The notes below the pieces were generated by a model. The model saw only the letters and a program-made list of their open reading frames with translations, did no database searches and was not told the origin of the DNA. A stretch of DNA of 49,869 nucleotides, from assembly GCA_022013685.1 (NCBI GenBank), contig JAKLPV010000187.1, forward strand, positions 1 to 49,869, in the 5' to 3' direction. The position numbers and the translations under genes are program-made. How positions within the stretch are numbered: the first letter of the stretch is position 1; each line of letters opens with the position of its first letter. Shown here one piece after another: positions 42,816-49,869 of this stretch. This DNA comes from Anaerolineae bacterium (GTDB lineage Bacteria; Chloroflexota; Anaerolineae; Anaerolineales; Villigracilaceae).

Positions 42816-43575
42816 TCAATTTCTCTCAAACTTTCAAGAGCCGCCGCCTCGCAAATTTGCGAACGCGCTCTATCAAAGGATCAATGCCCCCATGCAAGCC
42901 AAACTTATGCAACGCTGGGCGACAGGTTTTGCATTGGCCGCCCTCTCCGTAACCCTTATGCTTGCCTTCTCGCCGCAGGCGCGCGCCTATGCCCAGGCGC
43001 TGATTCTCAAAATTGGGAACCTGTTCATCACTCACGAGCCAACCTACGCCGAGCAATTCGAAACCAGGATCAACAGCGGGACGCCAACCGTTACCCCGGC
43101 CTCCAGCCCGATTCCGGTCGAATGGCAGGCCCCTCCGCTTCTGACGCTGGAGGAAGCCTCCACCCAGGCCGGTTTCCGGGTTGCAGACATCGCGAATCTC
43201 CCCGGAAATTTATACTTGATGGCGCGCTATGTAACCCTGCCCGACGCCAATAACCCGTTTACGTGTGTCACAACCACCTACAGCAATGGGCAACAAAATC
43301 TCGTTTTCAGCCAGACCGTGTACCAGCCTGGAACTGCCTCCCAAACCCTGCCGGTGGGTGAGTCGTCGGTCGTCGAGATCACAGTCCAAGGCGTGGACGG
43401 ACTCTGGGTCGAGAACCTGCGCCTATCCACCTATGTGGATGAGAACAATCAGGTCGCGCCGCAATATGCCAACCTGCTGGTCTGGGAAAAGGCCGGGGTC
43501 GAATACGGGCTGCAATCTACTCCCGGGCTATCACAAGAAGAAATGCTCTTAATTGCCAACTCAGCGGCGCCATAA
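42808..43575 (+). CDS. Membrane-anchored putative anti-sigma factor
   Basis: 255 aa from ATG 42808, overlapping the sigma gene by 8 bp. A short cytoplasmic N-terminus (1-35) is followed by one transmembrane helix near 38-58 (GFALAALSVTLMLAF) and an extracytoplasmic domain with beta-like stretches (LYLMARYVTLPDANNPFTCVTT, SSVVEITVQGVDGLWVENL, NLLVWEKAGVEYGLQSTPGLSQEEML). The C-terminal part resembles DUF4367-type sensor domains found on anti-sigma proteins. The zinc-binding HxxxCxxC motif of ZAS anti-sigma factors is absent, so the role rests on topology and coupling. It is followed by a terminator. Confidence 0.8.
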   Translation: MNDQFLSNFQEPPPRKFANALYQRINAPMQAKLMQRWATGFALAALSVTLMLAFSPQARAYAQALILKIGNLFITHEPTYAEQFETRINSGTPTVTPASSPIPVEWQAPPLLTLEEASTQAGFRVADIANLPGNLYLMARYVTLPDANNPFTCVTTTYSNGQQNLVFSQTVYQPGTASQTLPVGESSVVEITVQGVDGLWVENLRLSTYVDENNQVAPQYANLLVWEKAGVEYGLQSTPGLSQEEMLLIANSAAP

Positions 43576-43600
43576 GAAGCCGGTCGAATTTTGAAGAACA

Positions 43601-43634
43601 AAACACGTGGAGAGCAAAAATCTCCGCGTGTTTT
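43601..43634 (+). terminator. Intrinsic terminator after the anti-sigma gene
   Basis: AAACACGTGGAGA (43601-43613) pairs with TCTCCGCGTGTTT (43621-43633, one T-G wobble) and ends in TTTTG. It lies 25 nt after the stop codon. Confidence 0.85.
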
Positions 43635-43725
43635 GTTCACATGCGCAACCCGGCAACTCCGACAAGTAAATCCATGTTATGAACGAAAAGCCCCTGTTGT
43701 GCAGCAAAAACCCGGCTTTGTCATT

Positions 43726-43731
43726 TATAAT
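43726..43731 (+). promoter_or_regulatory. -10 box upstream of the SpoIIAA-like gene
   Basis: TATAAT ends 18 nt before ATG 43750. Between them an 11-bp unit GGGCGCAATGA is repeated in tandem (43732-43753 approximately), the second copy supplying the start codon. No clear -35. Confidence 0.5.
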
Positions 43732-43749
43732 GGGCGCAATGAGGGCGCA

Positions 43750-44121
43750 ATGAGATCGCAATGGATTGAACACAAAGGGAAAAAGATTCTCTTTATCGAT
43801 GTCGCAAACCTGACCCACAATTACGATGCACTTCGGGCCGAATTGGAGTCGTTGGTTGTTTTGCTTCAGAAACAACCCAGGAACTCTGTTCTGGCTGTGG
43901 CAGACCTGCGTGGCACACACCTGAACAACAACGCCTTGCTGGCGCTGATGGGCAACGCCCCAATGGCGGCCCCCTATTTTCGAAAAAGTGCCCTGGTCAT
44001 CGAATCCAATCACGCCCGGCGCATCATCCTTGATACACTTGGCCAGTTCGTTGGGCATCTCCCAAAAAGATTTGAAAACATCGAAGAAGCAAAAGACTGG
44101 CTGGTCAGCGACGCGGCATAA
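43750..44121 (+). CDS. Small SpoIIAA/STAS-like protein
   Basis: 123 aa from ATG 43750; an upstream extension would run through the terminator at 43601 and past a TATAAT box. The layout of a first strand (KKILFIDVANL), helix (YDALRAELESLVVLLQKQ), strand (SVLAVADLRGTHL), helix (NNALLALMG), strand (KSALVIES) and last helix (FENIEEAKDWLVSDA) follows the SpoIIAA-like/STAS fold. No phosphorylatable serine signature (DxSG) is visible, so an anti-anti-sigma role is not shown. The neighbouring ECF/anti-sigma pair makes a regulatory link tempting but unsupported. A strong terminator follows. Confidence 0.65.
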   Translation: MRSQWIEHKGKKILFIDVANLTHNYDALRAELESLVVLLQKQPRNSVLAVADLRGTHLNNNALLALMGNAPMAAPYFRKSALVIESNHARRIILDTLGQFVGHLPKRFENIEEAKDWLVSDAA

Positions 44122-44143
44122 AACCAGGCCTTCGTTATTTTTA

Positions 44144-44171
44144 CCCGGAGAAATTTACTCTCCGGGTTTTT
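44144..44171 (+). terminator. Intrinsic terminator after the SpoIIAA-like gene
   Basis: CCCGGAGA (44144-44151) pairs with TCTCCGGG (44159-44166), 7-nt loop, then TTTTT. It shares CTCCGGGTTTTTGATTCC with the terminator at 38650. Confidence 0.9.
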
Positions 44172-44204
44172 GATTCCCGGCAGGGCGCGCAATCGAGAGT
44201 GGGC

Positions 44205-44210
44205 TATAAT
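44205..44210 (+). promoter_or_regulatory. -10 box of the cysteine-rich protein gene, probable leaderless start
   Basis: TATAAT ends 8 nt before ATG 44219, the same spacing as at the ECF sigma gene. No SD is present and no consensus -35 is visible. Confidence 0.6.
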
Positions 44211-44218
44211 CCTTGGAT

Positions 44219-44932
44219 ATGAATAACCGTATCCTGCGCTCCCCCGCCGATCTTAATTCTGCCGACATCCACGAGTTGTATACTAATTTTAACGTGCCCA
44301 TTGCCGGGCTGGACTGCGGCAAAATGTGTGCACCGCACAACCCGACCGGCAAACCTTTCTGCTGCGACATTTGCGCAGCCGTCCCGGCGGCCCACACCAG
44401 CGAGTGGAAAGCCCTCGAACCGGTCACCGATCTCTGGCACCCGTGGCGCGGAGACGAATGCGCAGAAGACCCGTCCAGCACGGAAGATCGCTCGCGACTC
44501 GAAGCCTCCGTCCCAGATGGGATGATCCTGCTGGCCTGCCTGGGACCGCAAGCCTGTCAGCGCCCGTACCGCCTGTTGAGCTGCCGTCAGTTCCCGTTTT
44601 TCCCGTATGTCACCTCCGACTACCGCTTCCTGGGCCTGTCCTACGACTGGGAGTTTGAAAACAGCTGCTGGGTCATCGGCAACCTCGGGCAAGTCAGCCA
44701 GGCCTACCGCGAAGAATTCGTCGCCACCCACGACAAGTTGTTTGCCCTGTTCCAGGATGAATTTGACAATTACGCGGCCCGCTCCGAGGAAATGCGCGAA
44801 GTTTTTGCCGAAAAGCGCCGCCGCATCCCACTCCTGCACCGCAACGGCGGATTCCATCTCATCAGCCCGGCCAGCGAACGCATGCAGCGCGTCGATCCGG
44901 CCAAGCTGCCGCAATTCCAACCCTATCGATAA
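44219..44932 (+). CDS. Cysteine-rich protein, possible metal-binding (YkgJ-like)
   Basis: 237 aa from ATG 44219. The N-terminal third holds a cysteine cluster: DCGKMCAPHN, FCCDICAAVP, then single cysteines in DECAED, LLACLGPQACQRP and LSCRQFP. The CxxxC...CCxxC pattern and following C-R-x-FPFFPY resemble the zinc/iron-chelating CxxCxxCC (YkgJ) proteins, but spacing is not identical. The C-terminal half is helical and charged, without membrane segments. Function is unknown; a bound metal or Fe-S cluster is plausible. A TATAAT 8 nt before ATG suggests leaderless expression, and a terminator follows at once. Confidence 0.7.
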   Translation: MNNRILRSPADLNSADIHELYTNFNVPIAGLDCGKMCAPHNPTGKPFCCDICAAVPAAHTSEWKALEPVTDLWHPWRGDECAEDPSSTEDRSRLEASVPDGMILLACLGPQACQRPYRLLSCRQFPFFPYVTSDYRFLGLSYDWEFENSCWVIGNLGQVSQAYREEFVATHDKLFALFQDEFDNYAARSEEMREVFAEKRRRIPLLHRNGGFHLISPASERMQRVDPAKLPQFQPYR

Positions 44933-44934
44933 GT

Positions 44935-44963
44935 AAATAAGCGCCAAACCCGGCGCTTATTTT
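44935..44963 (+). terminator. Intrinsic terminator after the cysteine-rich protein gene
   Basis: AAATAAGCGCC (44935-44945) and GGCGCTTATTT (44952-44962) form an 11-bp perfect stem with loop AAACCC and terminal T residues. It begins 3 nt after the stop codon. Confidence 0.9.
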
Positions 44964-44969
44964 GTGGTC

Positions 44970-45079
44970 AGGACTTACGCAAGACAAACAGGATGGACAA
45001 GATTTTCAGGATAACGACATAGAAAAACATCCTGTTTATCCTGTACATCCTGTTGAAAATTGTATTTTGCGTAAGTCCT
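44970..45079. repeat. MITE-like element with 13-bp terminal inverted repeats
   Basis: AGGACTTACGCAA (44970-44982) and TTGCGTAAGTCCT (45067-45079) bound a 110-bp non-coding segment. Inside, ACAGGATGGACAAGATTTTC is answered by three tandem 9-bp units (ATCCTGTTT, ATCCTGTAC, ATCCTGTTG), so the whole can fold into a long imperfect hairpin. No target-site duplication is obvious. It lies between two convergent genes, a usual refuge for such repeats. Confidence 0.65.
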
Positions 45080-45096
45080 AGTGGTTTTTGAATTAC

Positions 45097-46305
45097 TTAC
45101 TCCTGTTTCGGAGTGCGATAGATCGTCGCCAGGCCGGCCGTCGAGGTTTCACGATAGAGTGACGGCAGGGCATGACCCGTCTCACGCATGACCGCCACGA
45201 CTTCATCGTAGGAGATGCGGTGGCTGCCATCCGTGAACAGCACGTAGTCGGCGCAGTTCAGGGCCTGCCCGGCGGCAAAGGCATTGCGCTCGATGCACGG
45301 GATTTGTACCAGCCCGCCAACCGGGTCACAGGTCAGGCCGAGGTTGTGTTCCAGGCCCATCTCGGCGGCATACTCAACCTGGCGCACAGTGCCGCCCATC
45401 AACTGGGTGGCCGCCCCGGCCGCCATGGCGCAGGCCACCCCCACTTCTCCCTGGCAACCGACTGCCGCACCGGAGATCGAGGCATTGTGCTTGGCCAGGT
45501 TGCCGATCAGCCCGGCGGTTGCCAGCGCGCGCAGGACCGACTCGTCCGAACACTTCAGCACCTCGCGCTGGTAGCGCAAAACCGCAGGCAAAATTCCCGA
45601 GGAGCCGCAGGTCGGCGCGGTCACGATCTTGCCGCCCGAGGCATTTTCTTCCGAAACGGCCAGCGCATAGGCCGCCAGAATGCCCTGGCGCTGGAAATGC
45701 GAGCCCGACAAATTGGTTTTGCGATAAAAAGACCAGGCTTTGCGCGCAATTCCCAGCCCGCCGGGCAAAACACCCTCGGCCTGCAAACCGCGCTCGATGG
45801 CCGCCTGCATGGCATCCCAGACCAGTTGCAAGTGCTCCCAAATCGCATCCCCTTCACACTCTTCGACATATTCCCATAACGACTGCCCGGACTGTTTGCA
45901 GCGCGCCAGGATGGCGTTCATCGTTGTCAGCGGGTACACCTGCGGCGATTTGGGAAGCTGTCCGCCGTCGCTCAGGGCGCCGCCGCCGATGCTGTAGACT
46001 TCCCAGGCTTCGAGCAGCGCCCCGTCCGCCGAGAAAGCTTCGAAGCGCATCCCGTTCGGGTGGTCGGGCAGCTTCTCGTCCGGTTTCCAGACCAGGTCCA
46101 GTGCGCCCACTGGGAAAACCGCCAGCACCGCCAGATCGGTCAGATGTCCCTTGCCGGTTGCCGCAAGGCTGCCGAACAGGGTCAGCCGAAAAAGAGACGC
46201 ATCCGGGTGGCGGCGCAGGAAAATCTCCGCTGCGCGGCGAGGGCCCATGGTATGGCTGCTGGACGGGCCAACCCCAATTCGAAAAAATTCTGTGAGCGAT
46301 TTCAT
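45097..46305 (-). CDS. L-serine ammonia-lyase, iron-sulfur dependent
   Basis: 402 aa from ATG 46305 (a longer frame lacks support). It is a single-chain enzyme: N-terminal beta domain beginning MKSLTEFFRIGVGPSSSHTMGPRRAA, and a catalytic alpha domain with TAPTCGSSGILPAVLRYQ, AVGCQGEVGVACAMAAGA and LTCDPVGGLVQIPCIERN, whose cysteines bind the 4Fe-4S cluster. It converts L-serine to pyruvate and ammonia in the cytoplasm. Length is a little short of E. coli SdaA (about 455 aa). TACACT lies 6 nt before the start, again suggesting a leaderless mRNA. It diverges from the histidine ammonia-lyase gene with 77 bp between starts, so both amino-acid deaminases may share control. Confidence 0.95.
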   Translation of the reverse strand: MKSLTEFFRIGVGPSSSHTMGPRRAAEIFLRRHPDASLFRLTLFGSLAATGKGHLTDLAVLAVFPVGALDLVWKPDEKLPDHPNGMRFEAFSADGALLEAWEVYSIGGGALSDGGQLPKSPQVYPLTTMNAILARCKQSGQSLWEYVEECEGDAIWEHLQLVWDAMQAAIERGLQAEGVLPGGLGIARKAWSFYRKTNLSGSHFQRQGILAAYALAVSEENASGGKIVTAPTCGSSGILPAVLRYQREVLKCSDESVLRALATAGLIGNLAKHNASISGAAVGCQGEVGVACAMAAGAATQLMGGTVRQVEYAAEMGLEHNLGLTCDPVGGLVQIPCIERNAFAAGQALNCADYVLFTDGSHRISYDEVVAVMRETGHALPSLYRETSTAGLATIYRTPKQE

Positions 46306-46382
46306 GCCAAAAGTGTACCAGATTGCGGGCGTGAAGGGTACAATTCTTGCCAAGCAAGCCACCCCACAAAAAAGAGAAGATC

Positions 46383-47933
46383 ATGCCCAATCCCATTCAT
46401 CAACTGACCCTGGACGGCGAATCGCTGACCATCGAAGACGTGGTGGCCGTTGCCCACCAGCCTGAAATTCAAGTATCGATCAGCGCAGAAGCCTGGACTC
46501 GTGTGCGGCGCGCGGCGCGGGCCGTGCAGGATTTTGTGGCGCGCGGCGAGATCGTCTACGGCATCACGACCGGCTTCGGCGCGTTCAAGGACAAGATCAT
46601 TTCGCCGGCCCTGGTCGAGCAGCTTCAGCGCAACATCCTGGTCAGCCACGCGGTCGGGGTCGGACAACTGCTGGACCAGCCCAGCACGCGCGCCATGATG
46701 CTGATCCGCGCCAACACGCTCGCCAAGGGACACTCCGGCATCCGCGAGGAAACCCTGCACCTGTTGCTCGAACTGCTCAACCGCGGAGTCTACCCGCTCA
46801 TCCCGGAGCAGGGATCGCTCGGCGCGAGCGGCGACCTGGCTCCGCTGGCGCACATGGCCCTGCCGCTGATCGGCGAGGGCGAAGCCTTTTACCACGATGA
46901 ACGCCTGGGCGGGGCCGAAGCCCTGAAACGGGCCGGACTGACGCCAGTCACCCTGACCGCCAAGGAAGGCCTGGCGCTGACCAACGGTACAACCCTGATG
47001 AATGCCCTGGGTGTGCTGGTGACGTATCAGGCCGAACAACTGGCCACCGCCGCCGACCTGGCCGGAGCGCTCAGCCTGGAAGCGATGCACGGCACGCCGC
47101 GCGCCTTTGACTCGCGCATCCACGCCGCCCGCCCACATCCGCGCCAGGTGGAATGCGCCGCTTTCATGCGCAAACTGATCGAAGGCTCGACCTTTACCCG
47201 CCCGGACGATCCGCTCAATGTTCAAGATGCCTACACGCTGCGCTGCATCCCGCAGGTGCATGGAGCCGTGCGCGACGCCATCGCTTACGCGCGCTGGGTG
47301 ATGAGCATCGAGTTGAACTCGGTCACGGACAACCCGCTGATCTTCTTCGACGAAAACGACAACGCAGAAGTCATCTCGGGCGGCAACTTCCACGGGGAGC
47401 CGCTGGCGATCGCCATGGATTACCTGTCGATCGCCCTGTCTGAGCTGGGAAATATCTCAGAGCGGCGCATTGCCCGTTTGGTGGATGCGGCCAGCAACAA
47501 GAATGTGCTGCCGGCTTTCCTGATCGACGAAGGCGGGGTCAACTCGGGCTTTATGCTGATCCAATATACGGCCGCCGCGCTGGCCTCCGAAAACAAGGTG
47601 CTCGCGCACCCGGCCAGCGTCGACACGATCTCGACCTCGGCCAACATCGAAGACCACGTCAGCATGGGGCCGGCCGCCGCCCGCCAGGCGCGCGAGATCG
47701 CCGGGAATGTCGAAACCATCCTGGCGCTCGAGCTGCTCTCGGCCGCGCAGGGCATCGACTTCCGCCGCAAAGTGCTCGGCCCGGATGCAAAAATGGGACA
47801 GGGCACAGCCCCAGCCTATGCCTTGATCCGCCAGCAGATCGCCTTCATTGAAAGAGATCAAGTCATGTATCCGCACATCGAAACGATGCGCAAACTGCTC
47901 GCGGATGGCAACCTGACCGAACATTTGCAATAG
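46383..47933 (+). CDS. hutH: Histidine ammonia-lyase (MIO enzyme)
   Basis: 516 aa from ATG 46383 (AGAGAAG upstream). The Ala148-Ser149-Gly150 triad in GSLGASGDLAPLAH forms the MIO prosthetic group. Other family marks: YGITTGFG near 59-66, NILVSHAVGVG, GLALTNGT, NSVTDNPLIF and the SGGNFHGEP loop. Length and the SH pair in LVSHAVG fit histidine ammonia-lyase (L-histidine to urocanate plus ammonia), but aromatic ammonia-lyases look similar, so substrate is not absolutely fixed. No other hut gene (hutU, hutI) lies nearby. Divergent from the serine deaminase gene, hinting at amino-acid catabolism as common theme. Confidence 0.92.
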   Translation: MPNPIHQLTLDGESLTIEDVVAVAHQPEIQVSISAEAWTRVRRAARAVQDFVARGEIVYGITTGFGAFKDKIISPALVEQLQRNILVSHAVGVGQLLDQPSTRAMMLIRANTLAKGHSGIREETLHLLLELLNRGVYPLIPEQGSLGASGDLAPLAHMALPLIGEGEAFYHDERLGGAEALKRAGLTPVTLTAKEGLALTNGTTLMNALGVLVTYQAEQLATAADLAGALSLEAMHGTPRAFDSRIHAARPHPRQVECAAFMRKLIEGSTFTRPDDPLNVQDAYTLRCIPQVHGAVRDAIAYARWVMSIELNSVTDNPLIFFDENDNAEVISGGNFHGEPLAIAMDYLSIALSELGNISERRIARLVDAASNKNVLPAFLIDEGGVNSGFMLIQYTAAALASENKVLAHPASVDTISTSANIEDHVSMGPAAARQAREIAGNVETILALELLSAAQGIDFRRKVLGPDAKMGQGTAPAYALIRQQIAFIERDQVMYPHIETMRKLLADGNLTEHLQ

Positions 47934-47948
47934 CCAATCAAGGGAAAA

Positions 47949-48446
47949 ATGGATATGCGTTTGAGAAAATCAAAACCATCGGATATACAATTTCTGAGAG
48001 AAATGCTTTATGAAGCAGTGTTTTGGCGGCCCAACCCAGATAAACCTTCGTTCGAAGAAGGCCTCACCGATCCAGGTGTAAATAATGCGCTTGTTGACTG
48101 GGGTAAAAGGGATGGAGACGCTGCGGTAGTTGCTCTTATTGATTCAATGCCAGCCGGGGCGGCCTGGTATAGATTCTACACGGATGACAATTGCATCAGG
48201 GGGTATATGGATGAAACGGTACCTGTAATCGTAATCGCAGTCCATAAAAACTATCGGCGCCAGGGAATTGGGGAGAAAATGATTGCATGGTTGATTGAAC
48301 ATGCGTCAAAGCACAACATTCAAAAACTAAGTCTCATGGTTTCAAAAGATAACCACGCGATAAGGCTATACCGGAAATGTGGTTTTCTGGAGTACGCAGA
48401 TAAAGGAGATTCCTTGTTGATGCTGCGAAAAACAGAAACGCAATAA
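47949..48446 (+). CDS. GNAT-family N-acetyltransferase
   Basis: 165 aa, AAGGGAAAA before ATG 47949 (ATG 47955 also possible). The acetyl-CoA loop is VHKNYRRQGIGEKMIAWLIEHA (V-x-x-x-x-RRxGIG), followed by LSLMVSKDNHAIRLYRKCGFLEY, the usual C-terminal GNAT motif. The acceptor is unknown. It is only 15 bp after hutH, but base composition is more AT-rich, which suggests a different origin or weak selection. No operon relation beyond proximity is shown. Confidence 0.9.
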   Translation: MDMRLRKSKPSDIQFLREMLYEAVFWRPNPDKPSFEEGLTDPGVNNALVDWGKRDGDAAVVALIDSMPAGAAWYRFYTDDNCIRGYMDETVPVIVIAVHKNYRRQGIGEKMIAWLIEHASKHNIQKLSLMVSKDNHAIRLYRKCGFLEYADKGDSLLMLRKTETQ

Positions 48447-48509
48447 GGAGTGGCCCAATACGGCATGAAGCCGACCAGGCTATCGCGCATTTGCAATGGT
48501 CAATTTTTG

Positions 48510-48538
48510 TTGTCAAAAAGAAAAATTCATCGTATAGT
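48510..48538 (+). promoter_or_regulatory. Sigma-70-type promoter upstream of a membrane protein gene
   Basis: TTGTCA (48510-48515), 17-nt spacer, TATAGT (48533-48538): five of six matches in each box. It would give a leader of about 110 nt before ATG 48657. The rest of the 210-bp gap shows nothing else. Confidence 0.65.
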
Positions 48539-48656
48539 ATTTGCATATGCGGGATACGGTGATAATTCTGTGTTGTCTTTATGCAGGCGCGGTCTGTATA
48601 AAACATAGTTGGGCGCTAGATATCGCAAGCAAACTCTCAGGAAAGAGTACCTACAA

Positions 48657-49184
48657 ATGAAAGTGCTAATGAAGGGTTGCATTACCATATTTGCTGTAAT
48701 TCTCATAGCAGTCTTTGTTCTTTTTATTATGTACGGCATAGATATAATAGCCGCAAATAACACTGTGAACCAATTTATGAGCGCAATGGATAATAGGGAC
48801 ATTGAGAAGGCATATAGTCTTTTCGCTACTCGTGCTCAAAAAAACTTTCCTATCGCAGAGTTTAAAAAGGCATTAGCAGATGAAAATTTTGAAGTTTATA
48901 CCGGATATGAAAAAATAGACTGTCTAATGGTGCAATTTGATACAGGTAATCCTGGCACCCCCCCCGTTCCCGGTAGTTATCCCCAATCAATGGAGACCAA
49001 ACCTAGCGATACTTTCAATCTGCCTCTTGGAAAAACTATCGCAATTCACGGTGTCATTCACTATAAGGATGGTTATAACGATAAGATAGCTGGGCTGAGT
49101 GCTTTTCTGGAACAGGAAAATAGCGACTGGCGAATACTACATATATACCCATTAATCAGCGGAAATAGTGGTTGTAAGAAGTAG
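48657..49184 (+). CDS. Single-pass membrane protein with NTF2-like domain (hypothetical)
   Basis: 175 aa from ATG 48657 (AGGAAAGAG upstream). One transmembrane helix near 7-31 (ITIFAVILIAVFVLFIMYGIDIIA), then an outside domain: VNQFMSAMDNRDIEKAYSLFATRAQKNFPIAEFKKAL, typical of the helical start of DUF4878/NTF2-like folds, followed by beta strands that include GVIHYKDGYNDKIAGL and SDWRILHIYPL. No enzyme motif is visible. The gene is AT-rich compared with the 30-48 kb region. Function is unknown. Confidence 0.78.
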   Translation: MKVLMKGCITIFAVILIAVFVLFIMYGIDIIAANNTVNQFMSAMDNRDIEKAYSLFATRAQKNFPIAEFKKALADENFEVYTGYEKIDCLMVQFDTGNPGTPPVPGSYPQSMETKPSDTFNLPLGKTIAIHGVIHYKDGYNDKIAGLSAFLEQENSDWRILHIYPLISGNSGCKK

Positions 49185-49284
49185 TTTCTGGCAATATTCA
49201 AAAGTTATAATCACAATGTGGAAAAGCACCTATTGATATGCACCAATACATGCAGTGCTAAATGAGAGCAAAGATTAAACCGTC

Positions 49285-49440
49285 TTGCAAAACGCGCCCA
49301 ACACGGCCTGCACGCGGGCAAGGGCGGGCGTTGCCTCCCTTCCGGGGATTCTGGGCCTTTGGCGGGTTCGCTCCGGAGCATTTCCCGCCAAATCCCGCCC
49401 TACCGGTAACTCCTGCCATTGGCTTGCCCCTTACGCAATA
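49285..49440. repeat. GC-rich hairpin element in an AT-rich tail
   Basis: A sharply GC-rich block in AT-rich surroundings, with a 9-bp perfect inverted repeat TTTGGCGGG (49358-49366) / CCCGCCAAA (49384-49392), further GGGCGGG/CCCGCCC complementarity, and GCGCCCAACACGG near its left end. It has no gene. It looks like a dispersed repeat or a recombination-site-like element (loosely reminiscent of cassette attachment sites); I cannot place it in a known family. The remainder of 49185-49450 shows nothing. Confidence 0.4.
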
Positions 49441-49450
49441 AAGAGAAAAA

Positions 49451-49869
49451 ATGTCCATCACCAGAAAAGATATATTGACCATCAATCAGAAGGGTTGGGA
49501 CATTGTCGCCCCACAATTTTATGGTGGCACTGCATTGCCCAAATATGGACCACTCTCGGTTACTGAGCCAGAATTGCAGTTGATCGATGACCTAAAAGGA
49601 AAATCCGCTTTGGAGTTAGGTTGCGGGAGTGGGCATACGCTTTATTACTTGTGGAAAGAAAAACAAGCAAGCGAATTATGGGGACTTGATATATCTCAAG
49701 AACAACTTCAATACACAAAGGATTATTTAACCCAGGAAAATATTCCAGCCAAATTGTTCTTAGCGTCAATGGATGAAAATCCAGGAATACCAGAATCCTA
49801 TTTTGATTTGGTAGTTTCAGTTTATTCTTTAGGCTGGACGCCTGATTTGCCACGCACTCTTTCTCTGGT
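49451..49869 (+). CDS. Class I SAM-dependent methyltransferase (3' end outside window)
   Basis: The frame is open from ATG 49451 to the window edge (139 codons). It begins MSITRKDILTINQKGWDIVAPQFYGG and has SAM motif I ALELGCGSGHTLYYL near 56-70, acidic end of strand 2 in LWGLDISQEQL, and a post-motif FDLVVSVYSLGW near 118-129. These fit a class I methyltransferase of the Methyltransf_11/25 type; the substrate is unknown. Weak SD (AAGAGA). The gene is AT-rich, like its two upstream neighbours, and unlike the serine/histidine ammonia-lyase genes. Confidence 0.85.
   Translation, partial: MSITRKDILTINQKGWDIVAPQFYGGTALPKYGPLSVTEPELQLIDDLKGKSALELGCGSGHTLYYLWKEKQASELWGLDISQEQLQYTKDYLTQENIPAKLFLASMDENPGIPESYFDLVVSVYSLGWTPDLPRTLSL

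Noticed and set aside
46321..46350. TTGCGG / TACAAT as a promoter for hutH
   Set aside because: The boxes are only 10 nt apart, too close for a sigma-70 promoter.
1..49869. CRISPR array, tRNA or rRNA genes
   Set aside because: No regularly spaced direct repeats, no clover-leaf with conserved TTC arm, and no rRNA-like block were found by eye on either strand.

Overview
The window reads as a chromosomal segment of a Chloroflexota bacterium, most likely Anaerolineae. This is inferred from overall gene style (three-FHA ABC exporter, paired AarF/ABC1 proteins, lipoproteins with simple lipoboxes, glycoside phosphorylase locus, mid-50s GC by eye) and not from a marker gene. I saw no rRNA, tRNA or CRISPR array.

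Region 1 (1-22426) is a biosynthetic gene cluster in two divergent transcription units. The rightward unit encodes a one-module type I PKS (KS-AT-DH-ACP, malonyl-type AT, no ketoreductase), a HemN-like radical SAM enzyme with an unusual C-x7-C-x2-C cluster motif, an NRPS (carrier - degenerate C - A - PCP - terminal thioester reductase), a cytochrome P450, a FabG-like ketoreductase that can supply the missing KR in trans, and, behind an intrinsic terminator, a membrane-anchored methyltransferase. The leftward unit encodes an acidic-tailed small protein, a basic small protein, two AarF/ABC1 kinase-like proteins (the first lacks the DFG aspartate), a triple-FHA ABCG-type exporter with a large extracytoplasmic insert, and an Sfp-type phosphopantetheinyl transferase cut by the window edge. 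The PPTase would activate the three carrier sites and the exporter may move the product. An iterative PKS, a trans KR and a HemN-like radical SAM enzyme together recall the jawsamycin (polycyclopropane polyketide) logic, here joined to an amino-acid-loading module with reductive (aldehyde/alcohol) release. I cannot name a known product.

Region 2 (22680-26041) is a leftward operon: a lipoprotein alpha/beta hydrolase of the tripeptidyl/prolyl aminopeptidase type, then a NatA/NatB-like ABC transporter.

Region 3 (26204-33724) is a glucoside-use locus: LacI-type regulator under a consensus-like promoter with a 38-bp perfect palindrome, ABC sugar importer (binding protein plus two permeases, no ATPase), GH65 phosphorylase and beta-phosphoglucomutase. 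It reads as import of a disaccharide, phosphorolysis to beta-glucose-1-phosphate, and conversion to glucose-6-phosphate.

Region 4 (33767-44932) is mixed: a clan-A glycoside hydrolase lipoprotein and a small lipoprotein (leftward), an SRPBCC protein, a UvrD-like helicase, a secreted S8 protease behind a c-di-GMP-I (GEMM) riboswitch, a small lipoprotein, an ECF sigma factor with a membrane-anchored partner, a SpoIIAA-like small protein and a cysteine-rich protein. Several of these genes have a -10 box only 6-8 nt before the start codon, suggesting leaderless mRNAs.

Region 5 (44970-49869) has a MITE-like inverted repeat, divergent L-serine and histidine ammonia-lyases, then an AT-rich accessory tail (GNAT, membrane protein, GC-rich hairpin element, partial methyltransferase).
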